Position numbers and translations under genes: made by a program | In this document: positions 8,633 through 17,289 of the stretch, in pieces | Position numbering within the stretch: position 1 is the first letter of the stretch | Layout: every line of letters begins with the position of its first letter | The notes under the pieces: generated by a model | What the model was told of the DNA's origin: nothing | What the model saw: only the letters and a program-made list of their open reading frames with translations | Database searches by the model: none | Assembly: GCF_018889995.1 (NCBI RefSeq) | Contig: NZ_CP076547.1 | Span: 1,364,001-1,428,000, forward strand | DNA from: Subtercola sp. PAMC28395 | Lineage (GTDB): Bacteria > Actinomycetota > Actinomycetes > Actinomycetales > Microbacteriaceae | DNA length: 64,000 nucleotides | Reading direction: 5' to 3'

Positions 8633-10042
8633 CTACTCGACGAACGTCGGGAGGGGCAGCAGGTGACCCATGCGGTCGCGCTTGGCGTCGAGGTACGCGG
8701 AGTTTGCCGAACCGCGACCCACGACCAGCGGAACACGTTCGACGACCGTTATTCCGCGCTCCTCGAGCTGGCGCACCTTCTCGGGGTTGTTCGTCAGCAG
8801 GCGAACCTGTGTGAGCCCCAGGTTCTCGAGGATCGCAACAGCCGCGCCGTAGTCGCGCACGTCGCCGGGGAGCCCGAGGGCGAGATTCGCATCGAGGGTG
8901 TCGAGTCCGTCTTCCTGCAGCTGGTAGGCGCGCAACTTGTTGATGAGCCCGATTCCGCGCCCTTCGTGGCCGCGCAGGTAGATCACCACCCCGCCGAGTT
9001 CGGCGATGAGGTCGAGTGACGCGGTGAGCTGAGGGCCGCACTCGCATTTCAGCGAACCGAACGCCTCGCCGGTGAGGCATTCAGAGTGGATCCGCACGAC
9101 GGAGCTCGGGTCCGACGGGTCGCCGGCGATCACGGCAAGGTGATCCGCGCCGGAGACCAGGTCGTGGTACGCGCGAAACCGGAATGTGCCGTGGACGGTC
9201 GGCACCAGGGTCTCGACTGCAAACTCGACTCGATCTACGAGATCGACGGGCACATGGTCAAGGCGCGACTCCGGCGTGAGCCAATGGTCGTCCCGACTGG
9301 TCGAGCCAGTACTGCTCGGGCCGTGGCCGCCCGCGCCCGCGCCCGCGCCCGCGAGGGCGGTCTCAGTCCCGGCGACGGGTGCGGTCCGGCTGCCCTCGAC
9401 GGCGAGAGCTGCATCGGCCTCTGCCTGCGCATCGGCGTCGTTCAGCCAGGCGATGAGCGCCTCGATGGTTGTCACGGGCAGACCCTCGCGTGCGGCGATC
9501 TCGAGGAGTTCGGGCATCCGTGCCATGGAGCCGTCGGTGCTTACGATCTCACCGATCACCCCGACCGGCGCGAGGCCCGCCAGCTGCATCAGCTCGACAG
9601 ACGCCTCCGTGTGGCCCGGGCGCTCGCGAACCCCTCCGGCGACGGCCACAACGGGCAGCACGTGGCCTGGGCGGATGAAGCTGGACGGTGTCGAGGTGCC
9701 GTCGGCAAGCGCGCGGAGGGTGAAGGCCCGGTCGGCCGCGCTGATGCCCGTGGTGACGATCGGTGACGAGGCGTCGACGGTGATCGTGTACGCCGTGCGG
9801 CGGGAGTCTTCGTTGCGCTCCACCATCGGGGGCAGTTCGAGGGCAGCAGCGCGCTCGACGGTCATCGGGGCGCAGAGGAAGCCGGAGGTGTTGCGCACCA
9901 TCCAGGCTATCCATTCGGGGGTGGCGAGCTCGGCCGCGAGGATCGCATCGCCCTCGTTCTCACGGTCTTCGTCATCGGCGACGATCACGGGCTTGCCTGA
10001 GCGCAGGGCCGCCAGGACTTCGGGCATAGGGGTGAGTGACAT
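8633..10042 (-). CDS. ribBA: Bifunctional 3,4-dihydroxy-2-butanone-4-phosphate synthase / GTP cyclohydrolase II
   Basis: Supplies both branches of riboflavin synthesis: RibB makes the four-carbon unit from ribulose 5-phosphate, RibA opens GTP. 469 residues. The N-terminal RibB domain (1-205) has the acidic loop DDEDRENEGD and GHTEASVELMQLAGL. A ~55-residue Ala/Gly/Ser linker (about 210-265) follows. The C-terminal RibA domain has the zinc Cys set in SECLTGEAFGSLKCECG, YLRGHEGRGIGL and LLTNNPEKV. The ATG at 10042 is chosen because GAGGAG sits just upstream; an in-frame extension to 10291 overlaps ribE and is rejected. The linker is longer than usual. Confidence 0.95.
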   Translation of the reverse strand: MSLTPMPEVLAALRSGKPVIVADDEDRENEGDAILAAELATPEWIAWMVRNTSGFLCAPMTVERAAALELPPMVERNEDSRRTAYTITVDASSPIVTTGISAADRAFTLRALADGTSTPSSFIRPGHVLPVVAVAGGVRERPGHTEASVELMQLAGLAPVGVIGEIVSTDGSMARMPELLEIAAREGLPVTTIEALIAWLNDADAQAEADAALAVEGSRTAPVAGTETALAGAGAGAGGHGPSSTGSTSRDDHWLTPESRLDHVPVDLVDRVEFAVETLVPTVHGTFRFRAYHDLVSGADHLAVIAGDPSDPSSVVRIHSECLTGEAFGSLKCECGPQLTASLDLIAELGGVVIYLRGHEGRGIGLINKLRAYQLQEDGLDTLDANLALGLPGDVRDYGAAVAILENLGLTQVRLLTNNPEKVRQLEERGITVVERVPLVVGRGSANSAYLDAKRDRMGHLLPLPTFVE

Positions 10043-10052
10043 CGGTGGCTCC

Positions 10053-10742
10053 TCAGCGCTCGGTGGTCGTCGGGTCAGTGGTCGTGGGCTCGGTGGTGGT
10101 TCGAAGGGACAGCAGTCGCTCGACGTGCCGGGCGAGAATGTCGGTCTCGATGTTGACGACGTCACCGACGGCAAGCGCGCCGAGGGTGGTCGCCGAAAGA
10201 GTTTCAGGGATGAGTGACACTTCGAACCAGTGCGTGGATCCTGAGTCGCTTGTGGCGGGCGGAGTCGCACCGGGATGCCCGTGGCCTCCATCGACGTTCG
10301 ACACCGTCAGCGACACCCCCGCGACGGCGATCGAGCCCTTGTCGACCACGAGCGGGGCGAGCTCGGGGCTCAGGCTGAAACGCAGGACGCTCCACGCCTC
10401 GCCGGGCGTCACAGCGAGCACGGTGCTCGTTCCGTCGATGTGACCCTGCACGATGTGACCGCCGAGCCGGTCGCCGACCAGCGCTGCGCGCTCGAGGTTC
10501 ACCGCGTCACCGGGTTTCAGCGAGCCGACCGTGCTCATGTCGATGGTCTGCTGCATCACGTCGGCGGTGAATGAATCCGCGGTCTGGTCGACCACGGTCA
10601 GGCAGACGCCGCTCACCGATATCGAATCGCCGTGGCGAGCTCCCGACACGGCGAGGGGCGCGCGGAGCGTCAGGCGGACGACGTCGGCGCGCGGCTCGAT
10701 TGCCAGGACTTCGCCTTTTTCTTCAATGATTCCGGTGAACAA
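10053..10742 (-). CDS. ribE: Riboflavin synthase alpha chain
   Basis: Dismutates two lumazines into riboflavin and the ribityl substrate. 229 residues: two lumazine-binding repeats, the first opening FTGIIEEKGEV with ISVSGVCLTV, the second with SIAVAGVSLTV and ending near DILARHVERLL. A 20-residue Gly/Ser/His-rich insert sits in the second barrel. The start is a TTG at 10742, giving the invariant MFTGII terminus, with AAGGAG seven bases upstream. It overlaps the end of ribD by 20 bp, implying translational coupling; ribBA follows 10 bp on. Confidence 0.94.
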   Translation of the reverse strand: MFTGIIEEKGEVLAIEPRADVVRLTLRAPLAVSGARHGDSISVSGVCLTVVDQTADSFTADVMQQTIDMSTVGSLKPGDAVNLERAALVGDRLGGHIVQGHIDGTSTVLAVTPGEAWSVLRFSLSPELAPLVVDKGSIAVAGVSLTVSNVDGGHGHPGATPPATSDSGSTHWFEVSLIPETLSATTLGALAVGDVVNIETDILARHVERLLSLRTTTEPTTTDPTTTER

Positions 10743-12051
10743 GGTGGTGCTCCTTCGGGTCGGAGGTGGAGGGGGTGACGGGCGGGGAGGATGTGAAGGA
10801 TGTGGGGAAGGCGCTTGCTCTGGGGGACGAGACGCTTGCTGTGGAGGAGACCGGGCGCTCGAGGGAGGCAGCAGAGCTGGCACCGCGGAGCGGCTCGGCG
10901 ACGATGCGAAGGTCGGGGCCGAGCAGGTCGAGCGAGACGATCGTGAGAGGCAGGGCATCCGCTACGCCGTCGACGCCGATGTTGCCGAGGGCGAGCATCG
11001 GCCCCCCAAGCAGTACAGGTGCCAGGTAGGCGACGATCTCGTCGGCCAATCCGGCCCTGATGAACGCGCTCGCAAGGGTCGGGCCGCCCTCGACGAACAC
11101 CGAGCGGACTCCGCGATCGAAGAGGTCGGCGAGAATGCCGTGGAGGTTGCGGGTCTGGTACTCCGTGACCGGCAACGGGTGACCGAACACTCGCGCGGTG
11201 CGATCGATGCGGCGCTCGCCGATCACGACAGGCTGTGGCTGGTGCGGATAGAGGGCGGGCTCGGTTTCGCCGGTCGAGATGGGCATCCGTGCGGTGAGCG
11301 ACGGGTCGTCCGCGAGCAGTGTTCCCGTGCCGACAACGATGGCGTCGGCACGGCTGCGGCGCAGGTGAACGTCGGCTCGGGCATCCGGGCCTGTGATCCA
11401 CTGGCTGGTGCCATCAGCTGCTGCGGCCCGGCCGTCGAGACTCGACGCCCATTTCACGGTGACGAAGGGGCGCCCGTTTCGCATCGCGGTCAACCACGGG
11501 TGGATGCTGCGCTCGACCTCTGCGGCGAGAACACCGCTGTGCACGCACACTCCAGCGGCCGCCAGCGTTCCGGCTCCGCCCCCGGACCGCAGGCCGGGGT
11601 CACTGGAACCGAAGTACACCGTGCTGATTCCGGCGGCGACAAGAGCCTCGCTGCAGGGGCCAGTGCGACCGGTGTGGTTGCAGGGCTCGAGGGTGACGAC
11701 GGCGGTGGCGCCGATGGCGTCGGATGCTCGGCTGAGGTTGGCCAGGGCATCCACTTCGGCGTGCGGAGTGCCCGCGCCGCGGTGCCAGCCTTCGGCGAGA
11801 ACGACGCCGTCGGGGCTGAGGATGACGCAGCCGACCTGTGGGTTGACGCCCCACGCGGGGCCGTTCGCCGCCAACTCGATGGCGCGGCGCATGGCTGGCT
11901 CGATGGTGAGTGCGGCGGCAGGCACAGGGGCGGCAGGCGCAGGGGCGGCAGGCGCAGGGGTGGAAGGCACAGGGGCGGCAGGCGGAGGGGCGGCAGGCGG
12001 AGGGACAGAAGGCACAGCAGCGCCCTCGCCGTCGTGTTCTGTCGAACGCAT
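10723..12051 (-). CDS. ribD: Bifunctional riboflavin deaminase/reductase
   Basis: Deaminates and then reduces the pyrimidine intermediate of riboflavin synthesis. 442 residues, longer than the usual 350-400. The N-terminal ~45 residues are a Pro/Ala repeat encoded by 15 bp DNA repeats. The deaminase zinc site follows (HAEVDAL and PCNHTGRTGPC), then the reductase domain with VKWASSLDGRAAAADGTSQWITG and VFVEGGPTLASAFI. First gene of the operon, downstream of an FMN riboswitch at 12135-12300. If translation began after the repeat, near the start of the conserved domain, the enzyme would still be complete. Confidence 0.95.
   Translation of the reverse strand: MRSTEHDGEGAAVPSVPPPAAPPPAAPVPSTPAPAAPAPAAPVPAAALTIEPAMRRAIELAANGPAWGVNPQVGCVILSPDGVVLAEGWHRGAGTPHAEVDALANLSRASDAIGATAVVTLEPCNHTGRTGPCSEALVAAGISTVYFGSSDPGLRSGGGAGTLAAAGVCVHSGVLAAEVERSIHPWLTAMRNGRPFVTVKWASSLDGRAAAADGTSQWITGPDARADVHLRRSRADAIVVGTGTLLADDPSLTARMPISTGETEPALYPHQPQPVVIGERRIDRTARVFGHPLPVTEYQTRNLHGILADLFDRGVRSVFVEGGPTLASAFIRAGLADEIVAYLAPVLLGGPMLALGNIGVDGVADALPLTIVSLDLLGPDLRIVAEPLRGASSAASLERPVSSTASVSSPRASAFPTSFTSSPPVTPSTSDPKEHHLVHRNH
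11920..12024. repeat. Seven 15 bp tandem repeats inside ribD
   Basis: The unit AGGCACAGGGGCGGC and variants repeats in frame, giving a five-residue Pro/Ala-rich repeat near the RibD N-terminus. Repeat number is likely to vary between strains because of slippage, without changing frame. Confidence 0.8.
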
Positions 12052-12134
12052 CTCAACCCTCGTCTGTCAAGAGACTCCGGGGTAGCGTCAACGGCTCATG
12101 GGTGCCAACAGGGTCGCGGGCACGCACGCGTGCA

Positions 12135-12300
12135 CCTCTCATCCGGACTTCTGAGGGAACACAAGCAAACCCTCATGACCGTCGGTCTCGGAATTTCACC
12201 GAATCAACCTTGGCGCTGGATGGCATTGCTGCCAGGAGCACCGCAGTTCGCGGACTATAACCGCCGGTTCGGATTCTCACCGACCCCGGAGCACGGTCCT
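12135..12300 (-). promoter_or_regulatory. FMN riboswitch (RFN element)
   Basis: Reading the minus strand, the conserved RFN blocks occur in order: GGGGTCGGTGAGAATCC, ACCGGCGGT, AGTCCGCGA, GATTCGGTGAAATTCCGAG, ACCGACGGTCAT and finally AGTCCGGATGAGAGG. These match the six-helix FMN aptamer, including the variable P3 arm. It lies 84 bp upstream of ribD, which is exactly where riboflavin operons carry this sensor. High FMN should shut off expression. No U-rich terminator is seen between aptamer and ribD, so control of translation or Rho-dependent termination is more likely. Confidence 0.95.
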
Positions 12301-12643
12301 AGTGTAGTGCGCCGCCGCCCCTGCGGCGCACTGTCTGCGAATTGTTACGAGTCCCCTCGTTGAGTCCGCGTAAACGTGGGGCGCGACGTACACGCCGCCG
12401 CGCCCCACCGATTTCGTCCTGCGGGAGCGTCTTTGCGATGGCGCGCGAATGCGAATTGTTACGCGTGTAGCCGTTTCGGGCAGCGGAAACGCAGGTGGCG
12501 ACGGTTGTCCGTTCGTCCGCACGCGGCGTCAAGTGCAGTGTGCACGCGGCGTCGCGTCTGGACGAACGAGTGGACGTTGGCATGCGCCGATTCGATGAGG
12601 CGAGTGCCGGCGCCGCGGGCGAGAGAAGGCGGGTAGCCGCAGC
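12301..12643. other. Gene-free stretch upstream of the FMN riboswitch
   Basis: Contains a hairpin GTGCGCCGC/GCGGCGCAC (12307-12331), a hairpin GTGGGGCGCG/CGCGCCCCAC (12376-12408), two direct copies of TGCGAATTGTTACG (12336-12349 and 12450-12463) and arms GTTCGTCC/GGACGAAC (12511-12518 and 12560-12567). The rib promoter must lie here on the minus strand; TACACT just upstream of the aptamer is a possible -10 but no -35 is convincing. ORFs here look like shadows. Confidence 0.55.
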
Positions 12644-13387
12644 TCAGCGCGCGGCGAGCGACTGCGACTTGGGGATGCGACCCAGGCGGGAAGCGATGCC
12701 CCAGGTGGTCACCTTCGACAGCGCCTCGACCACTATGCCGGTCGTCATCTTCGACTGGCCCTCGAGGCGCTCGATGAACGTGATCGGGAACTCCCGCACG
12801 ACGCCGCCTGAGCGTTCGACGAGCCACGCCAGCTCGATCTGGAAGACGTAACCGGCCGAGTCGAGCTGCGAGAGGTCGAGGGCGCGCAACGTTTCAGCGC
12901 TGAAGCCGCGGTACCCCGAGGTGATGTCGTGAAGCTTGGACTTCAGCATGATGCGGGCGTACGTGGTACCCGAACGGGAGATGAGCTTGCGGTACCACGG
13001 CCAGTTCTCGGTCTTGCCGCCCGGGATCCACCGGGCGCCGATGCCCAGGTTCGCGCCGGCGTCGAGGAGCTTGATCAGCCGAGGGAGTTCCTCGGGCTGA
13101 TGGGAGCCGTCAGCATCCATCTCAATGATGTAGTCGTAGCCTTTGTCGAGTGCCCAGCCGAACCCCGCGACGTACGCGGTGCCGAGGCCGTTCTTCTCGG
13201 TGCGGTGCATGATGTTCACGCGCTCGTCGGTGGCAGCAATGGCGTCGACGATCTGGCCTGTGCCATCGGGGCTGTTGTCGTCGACGACGAGAACGTGCAC
13301 GTCGGCGGACTTCAGTACGCGCTCGATGATGGCTGCGATGGTCTCTTTTTCGCGATACGTGGGTATGACGACGACAGCTCCAGGCAA
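12644..13387 (-). CDS. Polyprenol monophosphomannose synthase (GT2)
   Basis: Transfers mannose from GDP-mannose to polyprenyl phosphate, giving the lipid donor used by membrane mannosyltransferases in actinobacterial envelopes. 247 residues, catalytic domain only: VVIPTYREKETIA at the N-terminus, LVVDDNSPDGTG, the DxD-like EMDADGSHQPEELP, GARWIPGG and DITSGYRGFSAE. There are no membrane helices, so unlike some homologues it is not fused to an apolipoprotein acyltransferase. The manC and mannosyltransferase genes at 23-26 kb would supply and use the same donor chemistry. Confidence 0.92.
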   Translation of the reverse strand: MPGAVVVIPTYREKETIAAIIERVLKSADVHVLVVDDNSPDGTGQIVDAIAATDERVNIMHRTEKNGLGTAYVAGFGWALDKGYDYIIEMDADGSHQPEELPRLIKLLDAGANLGIGARWIPGGKTENWPWYRKLISRSGTTYARIMLKSKLHDITSGYRGFSAETLRALDLSQLDSAGYVFQIELAWLVERSGGVVREFPITFIERLEGQSKMTTGIVVEALSKVTTWGIASRLGRIPKSQSLAAR

Positions 13388-13560
13388 TGGGCCACCTTTC
13401 TAACGATCTTCGCACAGCGGCGCAGCGCGGTCATCTGACGGTTTGCGTGCCGTGACGCGCAGCCAGAACAGCCTTCACGAGGCAGTGCGACGGTTCTCGC
13501 GGCGGCGCGCGAAAATCGGCGACCGGTCCAATATACGGCACAGCCTCCTAGTGTTGATGT

Positions 13561-14796
13561 GTGAACGCCACCAACTCCACGCCAGAACGCGGCTCACAGT
13601 CGTCTCCCAGCGCTTCCAAGACCTCATCCGGCTCGTCATCCAAGACCACATCCAAGACCACATCCAAGGCCTCTTCCGCGCCCGCACGCTCGACCTCCAC
13701 CTCGTGGTTCTCAGGGCGCAGGATGAACGTGGCCGCCCTGTCTCCCGACCGCTATGCCCGGCTGATCCTCTCCACCACGCGCGTGCCATTCCTTCAGGTC
13801 GTCAAGACCTCGGTTGCGGCCATCGTCGCCTGGGTCGCGTGCACGCTCCTCCTGCAGGGGGCGCCTCCGCTCTTCGGCGTCATTGCGGCGATCCTCGTCG
13901 TGCAGCCGAGCGTCAACCAGTCGTTCGGCAAGGCCCTCGAGCGGTGCGTCGGCGTGATCATCGGCGTCGTGCTCGCCTACTTCATCGGCGTGGTCTTCGG
14001 CCAGGCCTCCTGGGTGATTCTGCTTTCGGTCATCGTGGCCCTGCTGGTGGGGTGGGCACTGCGCCTCGGGCCGACCTCGTCGGTGCAGATCCCGATCAGT
14101 GCGATGCTCGTGCTCTCGCTCGGAGCATCGACGCCGGGGTACGCCATCGACCGTATTCTCGAGACCATCATCGGTGCCCTGCTCGGAGTTGCCGTGAATC
14201 TGCTCATCGTTCCGCCGGTGGCACTGCAGCCCGTCCACGAGGCTGTCGCGCGACTCGGAAACGAGGTGGCGGGCATCCTCGACTCGCTCGCACGAGTACT
14301 CAGTGAACCGAGCACCGCGTCTGACCGCACGGAGATGCTGGTCGAGGCACGCCTGCTGACGCCGATGCGGGCGAAGGCGGCTGCGGCGCTCTCTGCGGGC
14401 GAGGAGAGCCTCAAGTACAACCCGCGGCGCTCGGTTCACCGGGACCTGTTGGAGAGTGACGGGCAGCTGCTGGCGATGCTGTCGGTGCTGGTCACGCGTG
14501 TCACGGGTATGGCCCGCGGAGTCTACGACCACTATGACGACGAGCTCCTGGGCGAACCGATCGTGGGTGAGATCGTCGCAGAGCTGGGCCGGGCGTCGCA
14601 CGACCTGCGTCTCGTGATCGCGAACGCCGAGCTCCCGGGAACCGAGCCCGAGGCAGCGGTGGATGATCTGCCGGCCCTCACCGCACCGCTGGCCATCGCC
14701 GTGCCCCGCAGCGAGCACTGGGTGTTGCTGGGGTTCCTCCTGGAGGATCTTCGCCGAATCCACGAAGAACTCGTGGAGGCAACCGAGCAGCGCTGA
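13561..14796 (+). CDS. FUSC / aromatic acid exporter-like membrane protein
   Basis: 411 residues from a GTG start. A Ser/Thr/Lys-rich repetitive N-terminus (1-55, built from KTTSK-like repeats) is followed by about six tightly packed membrane helices (65-225; for example VVKTSVAAIVAWVACTLLL and ISAMLVLSLGAS) and a cytosolic helical tail (230-411). Topology and the N-terminal helix motif fit the FUSC/ArAE group, whose members export aromatic acids in other bacteria. Divergent from the polyprenol-phosphate mannose synthase. Substrate unknown. Confidence 0.75.
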   Translation: MNATNSTPERGSQSSPSASKTSSGSSSKTTSKTTSKASSAPARSTSTSWFSGRRMNVAALSPDRYARLILSTTRVPFLQVVKTSVAAIVAWVACTLLLQGAPPLFGVIAAILVVQPSVNQSFGKALERCVGVIIGVVLAYFIGVVFGQASWVILLSVIVALLVGWALRLGPTSSVQIPISAMLVLSLGASTPGYAIDRILETIIGALLGVAVNLLIVPPVALQPVHEAVARLGNEVAGILDSLARVLSEPSTASDRTEMLVEARLLTPMRAKAAAALSAGEESLKYNPRRSVHRDLLESDGQLLAMLSVLVTRVTGMARGVYDHYDDELLGEPIVGEIVAELGRASHDLRLVIANAELPGTEPEAAVDDLPALTAPLAIAVPRSEHWVLLGFLLEDLRRIHEELVEATEQR

Positions 14797-14823
14797 GCGT
14801 GGCGATCTGCGGCATTCAGGGCC

Positions 14824-15750
14824 TCAGTCGCGGCCGGGGCCGAAGGATTTGAGATGAGCCTGGGTGAGGGCATCCATTTCGTCGTCTGAGAGTTCGTCGA
14901 CCTGCTTGGCTTCTTTTCGGTCGTGCTTCGACCAGCGGACGAACAGCAGGATCAGGATTGGAATGTCGGCGATCTCAGCGATGAACCAGAGCAGGTCGCC
15001 CGAGAGCTGCTGGTCGCGGAGGGGGCTCGGGAACCAGGCGGGTACGGCCGTGGTGATGGGCCCGGCGTGGTCGAGGATGGTCTCGTTGAGCCGCAGCAGA
15101 ATACCGGGGATCGCGTCGAGCACCAGTTCGACGAACGCGAGCATGAACTCGGCCGCGATGAACAGTGTGGTGCGGGCGACGACCAGTTCGGTGAGCGGCA
15201 GCACCATGATGAGCCCGACCATCGGCACGACGATCGCGATCGCGTCTTGTGCGAAGGGGGACTCACGAATCGTGCCGGCGACCGGCGTCAGAAAGATCGA
15301 GAAGGCGACAAGCGCGAAGACCGGGCCGAACACGGCGTTGCCCATGATGCCGACCACGCGGGAGTTCAGCACGGCCTCGAGGGCTGCAAGCGGTGCGCCG
15401 GTCAGCGCTTCGCGGGCCAGCGAGACCGGCTTGCCCGTGGCGAGCAGGGCGGGCACAGCGAACAGCAGCAGCGCGATGCGCGTGGTGAACGCGAAGCGGA
15501 GTTCGGCGCTGTAGACGCCCAGAAAGCCGAACTCGACGACGGCGAACGACCCGAGCCCGAGCAGGTAGAAGCCCAGCGTCGGGGCAATCCGCCAGTGCTC
15601 GCCGCGCCGAGCGAGGGTCAGGATGCCCGCGAGATACATCAGCCCGGCGACACCGATCGCGGTGACACCGACGGCGTTGAACTGCCACGTCGTGAGGAAC
15701 GTGAGAATGTCAGGCGTGGTGGTGCTCCTCGGAGTCGTCGGTGAGTCCAT
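14824..15750 (-). CDS. CtaG-like cytochrome c oxidase assembly membrane protein
   Basis: 308 residues with seven or eight membrane helices. Layout resembles the caa3-type oxidase assembly family: a loop GKPVSLAREAL after the third or fourth helix, and a C-terminal DQQLSGDLLWFIAEIADIPILI-type segment followed by a short charged tail with WSKHDRKEA. The histidines usual in the helix before the GKP loop are not seen (RFAFTTRIALLL instead). The ATG at 15750 is the most upstream candidate; its ribosome-binding site is weak. Role in oxidase copper-centre assembly is by family only. Confidence 0.65.
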   Translation of the reverse strand: MDSPTTPRSTTTPDILTFLTTWQFNAVGVTAIGVAGLMYLAGILTLARRGEHWRIAPTLGFYLLGLGSFAVVEFGFLGVYSAELRFAFTTRIALLLFAVPALLATGKPVSLAREALTGAPLAALEAVLNSRVVGIMGNAVFGPVFALVAFSIFLTPVAGTIRESPFAQDAIAIVVPMVGLIMVLPLTELVVARTTLFIAAEFMLAFVELVLDAIPGILLRLNETILDHAGPITTAVPAWFPSPLRDQQLSGDLLWFIAEIADIPILILLFVRWSKHDRKEAKQVDELSDDEMDALTQAHLKSFGPGRD

Positions 15751-15787
15751 TATCCACTGCCCGCTGGTTGAGCAGTCCGGAGGCCGG

Positions 15788-15849
15788 GCGTGGGTGCGGC
15801 GAAACGTCCCGAACGAGGGTGGTTTGGGGACCTTCGGCCGCACCCACGC
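15788..15849. repeat. Dispersed palindromic element, family B, copy 1
   Basis: The outer arms GCGTGGGTGCGG and CCGCACCCACGC are perfect complements, continuing inward as CGAAACGTCCC against GGGGACCTTCGG. Same core (GTGCG-C-AAACGTCC) as the copies at 15877 and at 50946-51182. Confidence 0.75.
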
Positions 15850-15876
15850 TCCGACTGGCGGTGGGGTCGGATTGTG

Positions 15877-15926
15877 GTGCGGCGAAACGTCCCGAAAGAA
15901 GGCGGTGTAGGGACGTATGGCCGCAC
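15877..15926. repeat. Dispersed palindromic element, family B, copy 2
   Basis: GTGCGGCGAAACGTCCC faces GGGACGTATGGCCGCAC across a short loop; the arms pair with one extra base and one mismatch. It follows copy 1 by about 28 bp in the gap upstream of the CtaG-like gene and downstream of trpS. Confidence 0.75.
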
Positions 15927-15983
15927 GCAGAGTGCTGCCGCCCGTCGGTGGGTGGGGCGAGTCCCCGGTGAGGCGAGCCCGGG

Positions 15984-17009
15984 TCAGACGAGGCGGTAGG
16001 TGACGCGCCGCAGGAGGCCGATGCGGTCGTAGACCGTGTCGAGTGTCGCCTGGGCGACCTCGTTCGCGCGGTCGGCGGCTGCGCTCAGAATGCGGTCGAG
16101 TTCGGCCGGGTCGGCCAAAAGCTCGAGCGCACGCTCGCGCATCGGCGCCAGTGTGCCGATGACGACCTCTGCGAGGGCCTTCTTGAAGTCGCCGTACCCG
16201 CGACCGGCGAACTCGCCCTCGATCGACGCGATCGACTGGCCCGAGAGCACCGAGTAGATCGTCAGCAGGTTGGAGACGCCCGCCTTGGTCGCCGGGTCGT
16301 AGACCACGCCGCCCTCGGCATCGGTCACCGCGCGCATGATCTTCTTCTGGGTGACGCTCGGTTCGTCGAGCATCCAGATGATGCCCGCGGTCGACTCAGC
16401 CGACTTCGACATCTTCGAGGTCGGGTTCTGCAGGTCGTAGATCTTGGCTGTGGCCTTCAGGATGTACGGCTCAGGCACAACGAACGTGTCGCCGAAGCGG
16501 CTGTTGAACCGCGTCGCCAGGTCGCGCGTGAGCTCGATGTGCTGGCGCTGGTCTTCGCCGACCGGCACCTCGACAGCGTTGTAGAGCAAGATGTCACCGG
16601 CCTGGAGGATGGGGTAGGTGAAGAGCCCGACCGAAGTCGAGTCTGAACCCTGCTTGGCCGACTTGTCTTTGAACTGGGTCATGCGCCCGGCCTCGCCGAA
16701 ACCGGTGATCGTGTTCAGCACCCAGGCGAGCTCGGCGTGGGCGGGCACGTGGGACTGCACGAAGAGGGTCGACTTGCTCGGCTCGATGCCGGCCGCGATG
16801 TACTGGGCCACGGTGCGGCGCGTGTTCTCGCGGAGGGCAGCCGGCTCCTGGGGAACGGTGATGGCGTGCAGGTCGGCCAGCATGTAGAACGCTTCGTGCG
16901 TCTCCTGCAGTTCTTTCCAGCTCAGGAGCGCGCCGATGTAGTTACCGAGGTGGAGGGAGTCGGCCGAGGGCTGCATGCCCGACATCAGGCGTGGTTTCGT
17001 GCTGTTCAT
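15984..17009 (-). CDS. trpS: Tryptophanyl-tRNA synthetase
   Basis: Class I synthetase charging tRNA-Trp, 341 residues, full length. The HIGH-type motif is [15 protein letters not shown] near residue 15 and the KMSKS motif is [10 protein letters not shown] near 200. [24 protein letters not shown] covers the Trp/ATP site (first 20 residues of this stretch are typical). The ATG at 17009 has GAGGA eight bases upstream; the in-frame TTG at 17024 overlaps that site and is rejected. Confidence 0.97.
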   Translation of the reverse strand: MNSTKPRLMSGMQPSADSLHLGNYIGALLSWKELQETHEAFYMLADLHAITVPQEPAALRENTRRTVAQYIAAGIEPSKSTLFVQSHVPAHAELAWVLNTITGFGEAGRMTQFKDKSAKQGSDSTSVGLFTYPILQAGDILLYNAVEVPVGEDQRQHIELTRDLATRFNSRFGDTFVVPEPYILKATAKIYDLQNPTSKMSKSAESTAGIIWMLDEPSVTQKKIMRAVTDAEGGVVYDPATKAGVSNLLTIYSVLSGQSIASIEGEFAGRGYGDFKKALAEVVIGTLAPMRERALELLADPAELDRILSAAADRANEVAQATLDTVYDRIGLLRRVTYRLV

Positions 17010-17289
17010 GGGGTCTGTCCTCAAAGAATGGTTGTCTCAAGTAAATCAGGTTCGCCCTCTCCCCGAGTCTGGTCTGACCGCGGCAGGCTCTCGTTCAACG
17101 GCGACGAGGCTTCTATCGTGAACTCGATACAGTTCCGGTCGAAGCGAAGCGAGCTCGGTGGCCTGCGGGCCATCAACGTCAGCTACGCAAAGCTCTCCCG
17201 GCAGTGCGCCGTCCCCACCTGCCTCTCCACCCGCCGCGAGCGGAGCCTCTGGCCGGCGTGGGCCCAGGAGCGGCGGCGCACCAATATAT

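Noticed and set aside
8360..8736. Repeat proteins read from the rib minisatellite in several frames
   Set aside because: Frames stay open only because the period is near a multiple of three; no conserved start, ribosome-binding site or domain.
10043..10291. N-terminal extension of RibBA
   Set aside because: It overlaps ribE coding sequence; the ATG at 10042 has a GAGGAG site and begins the conserved domain.
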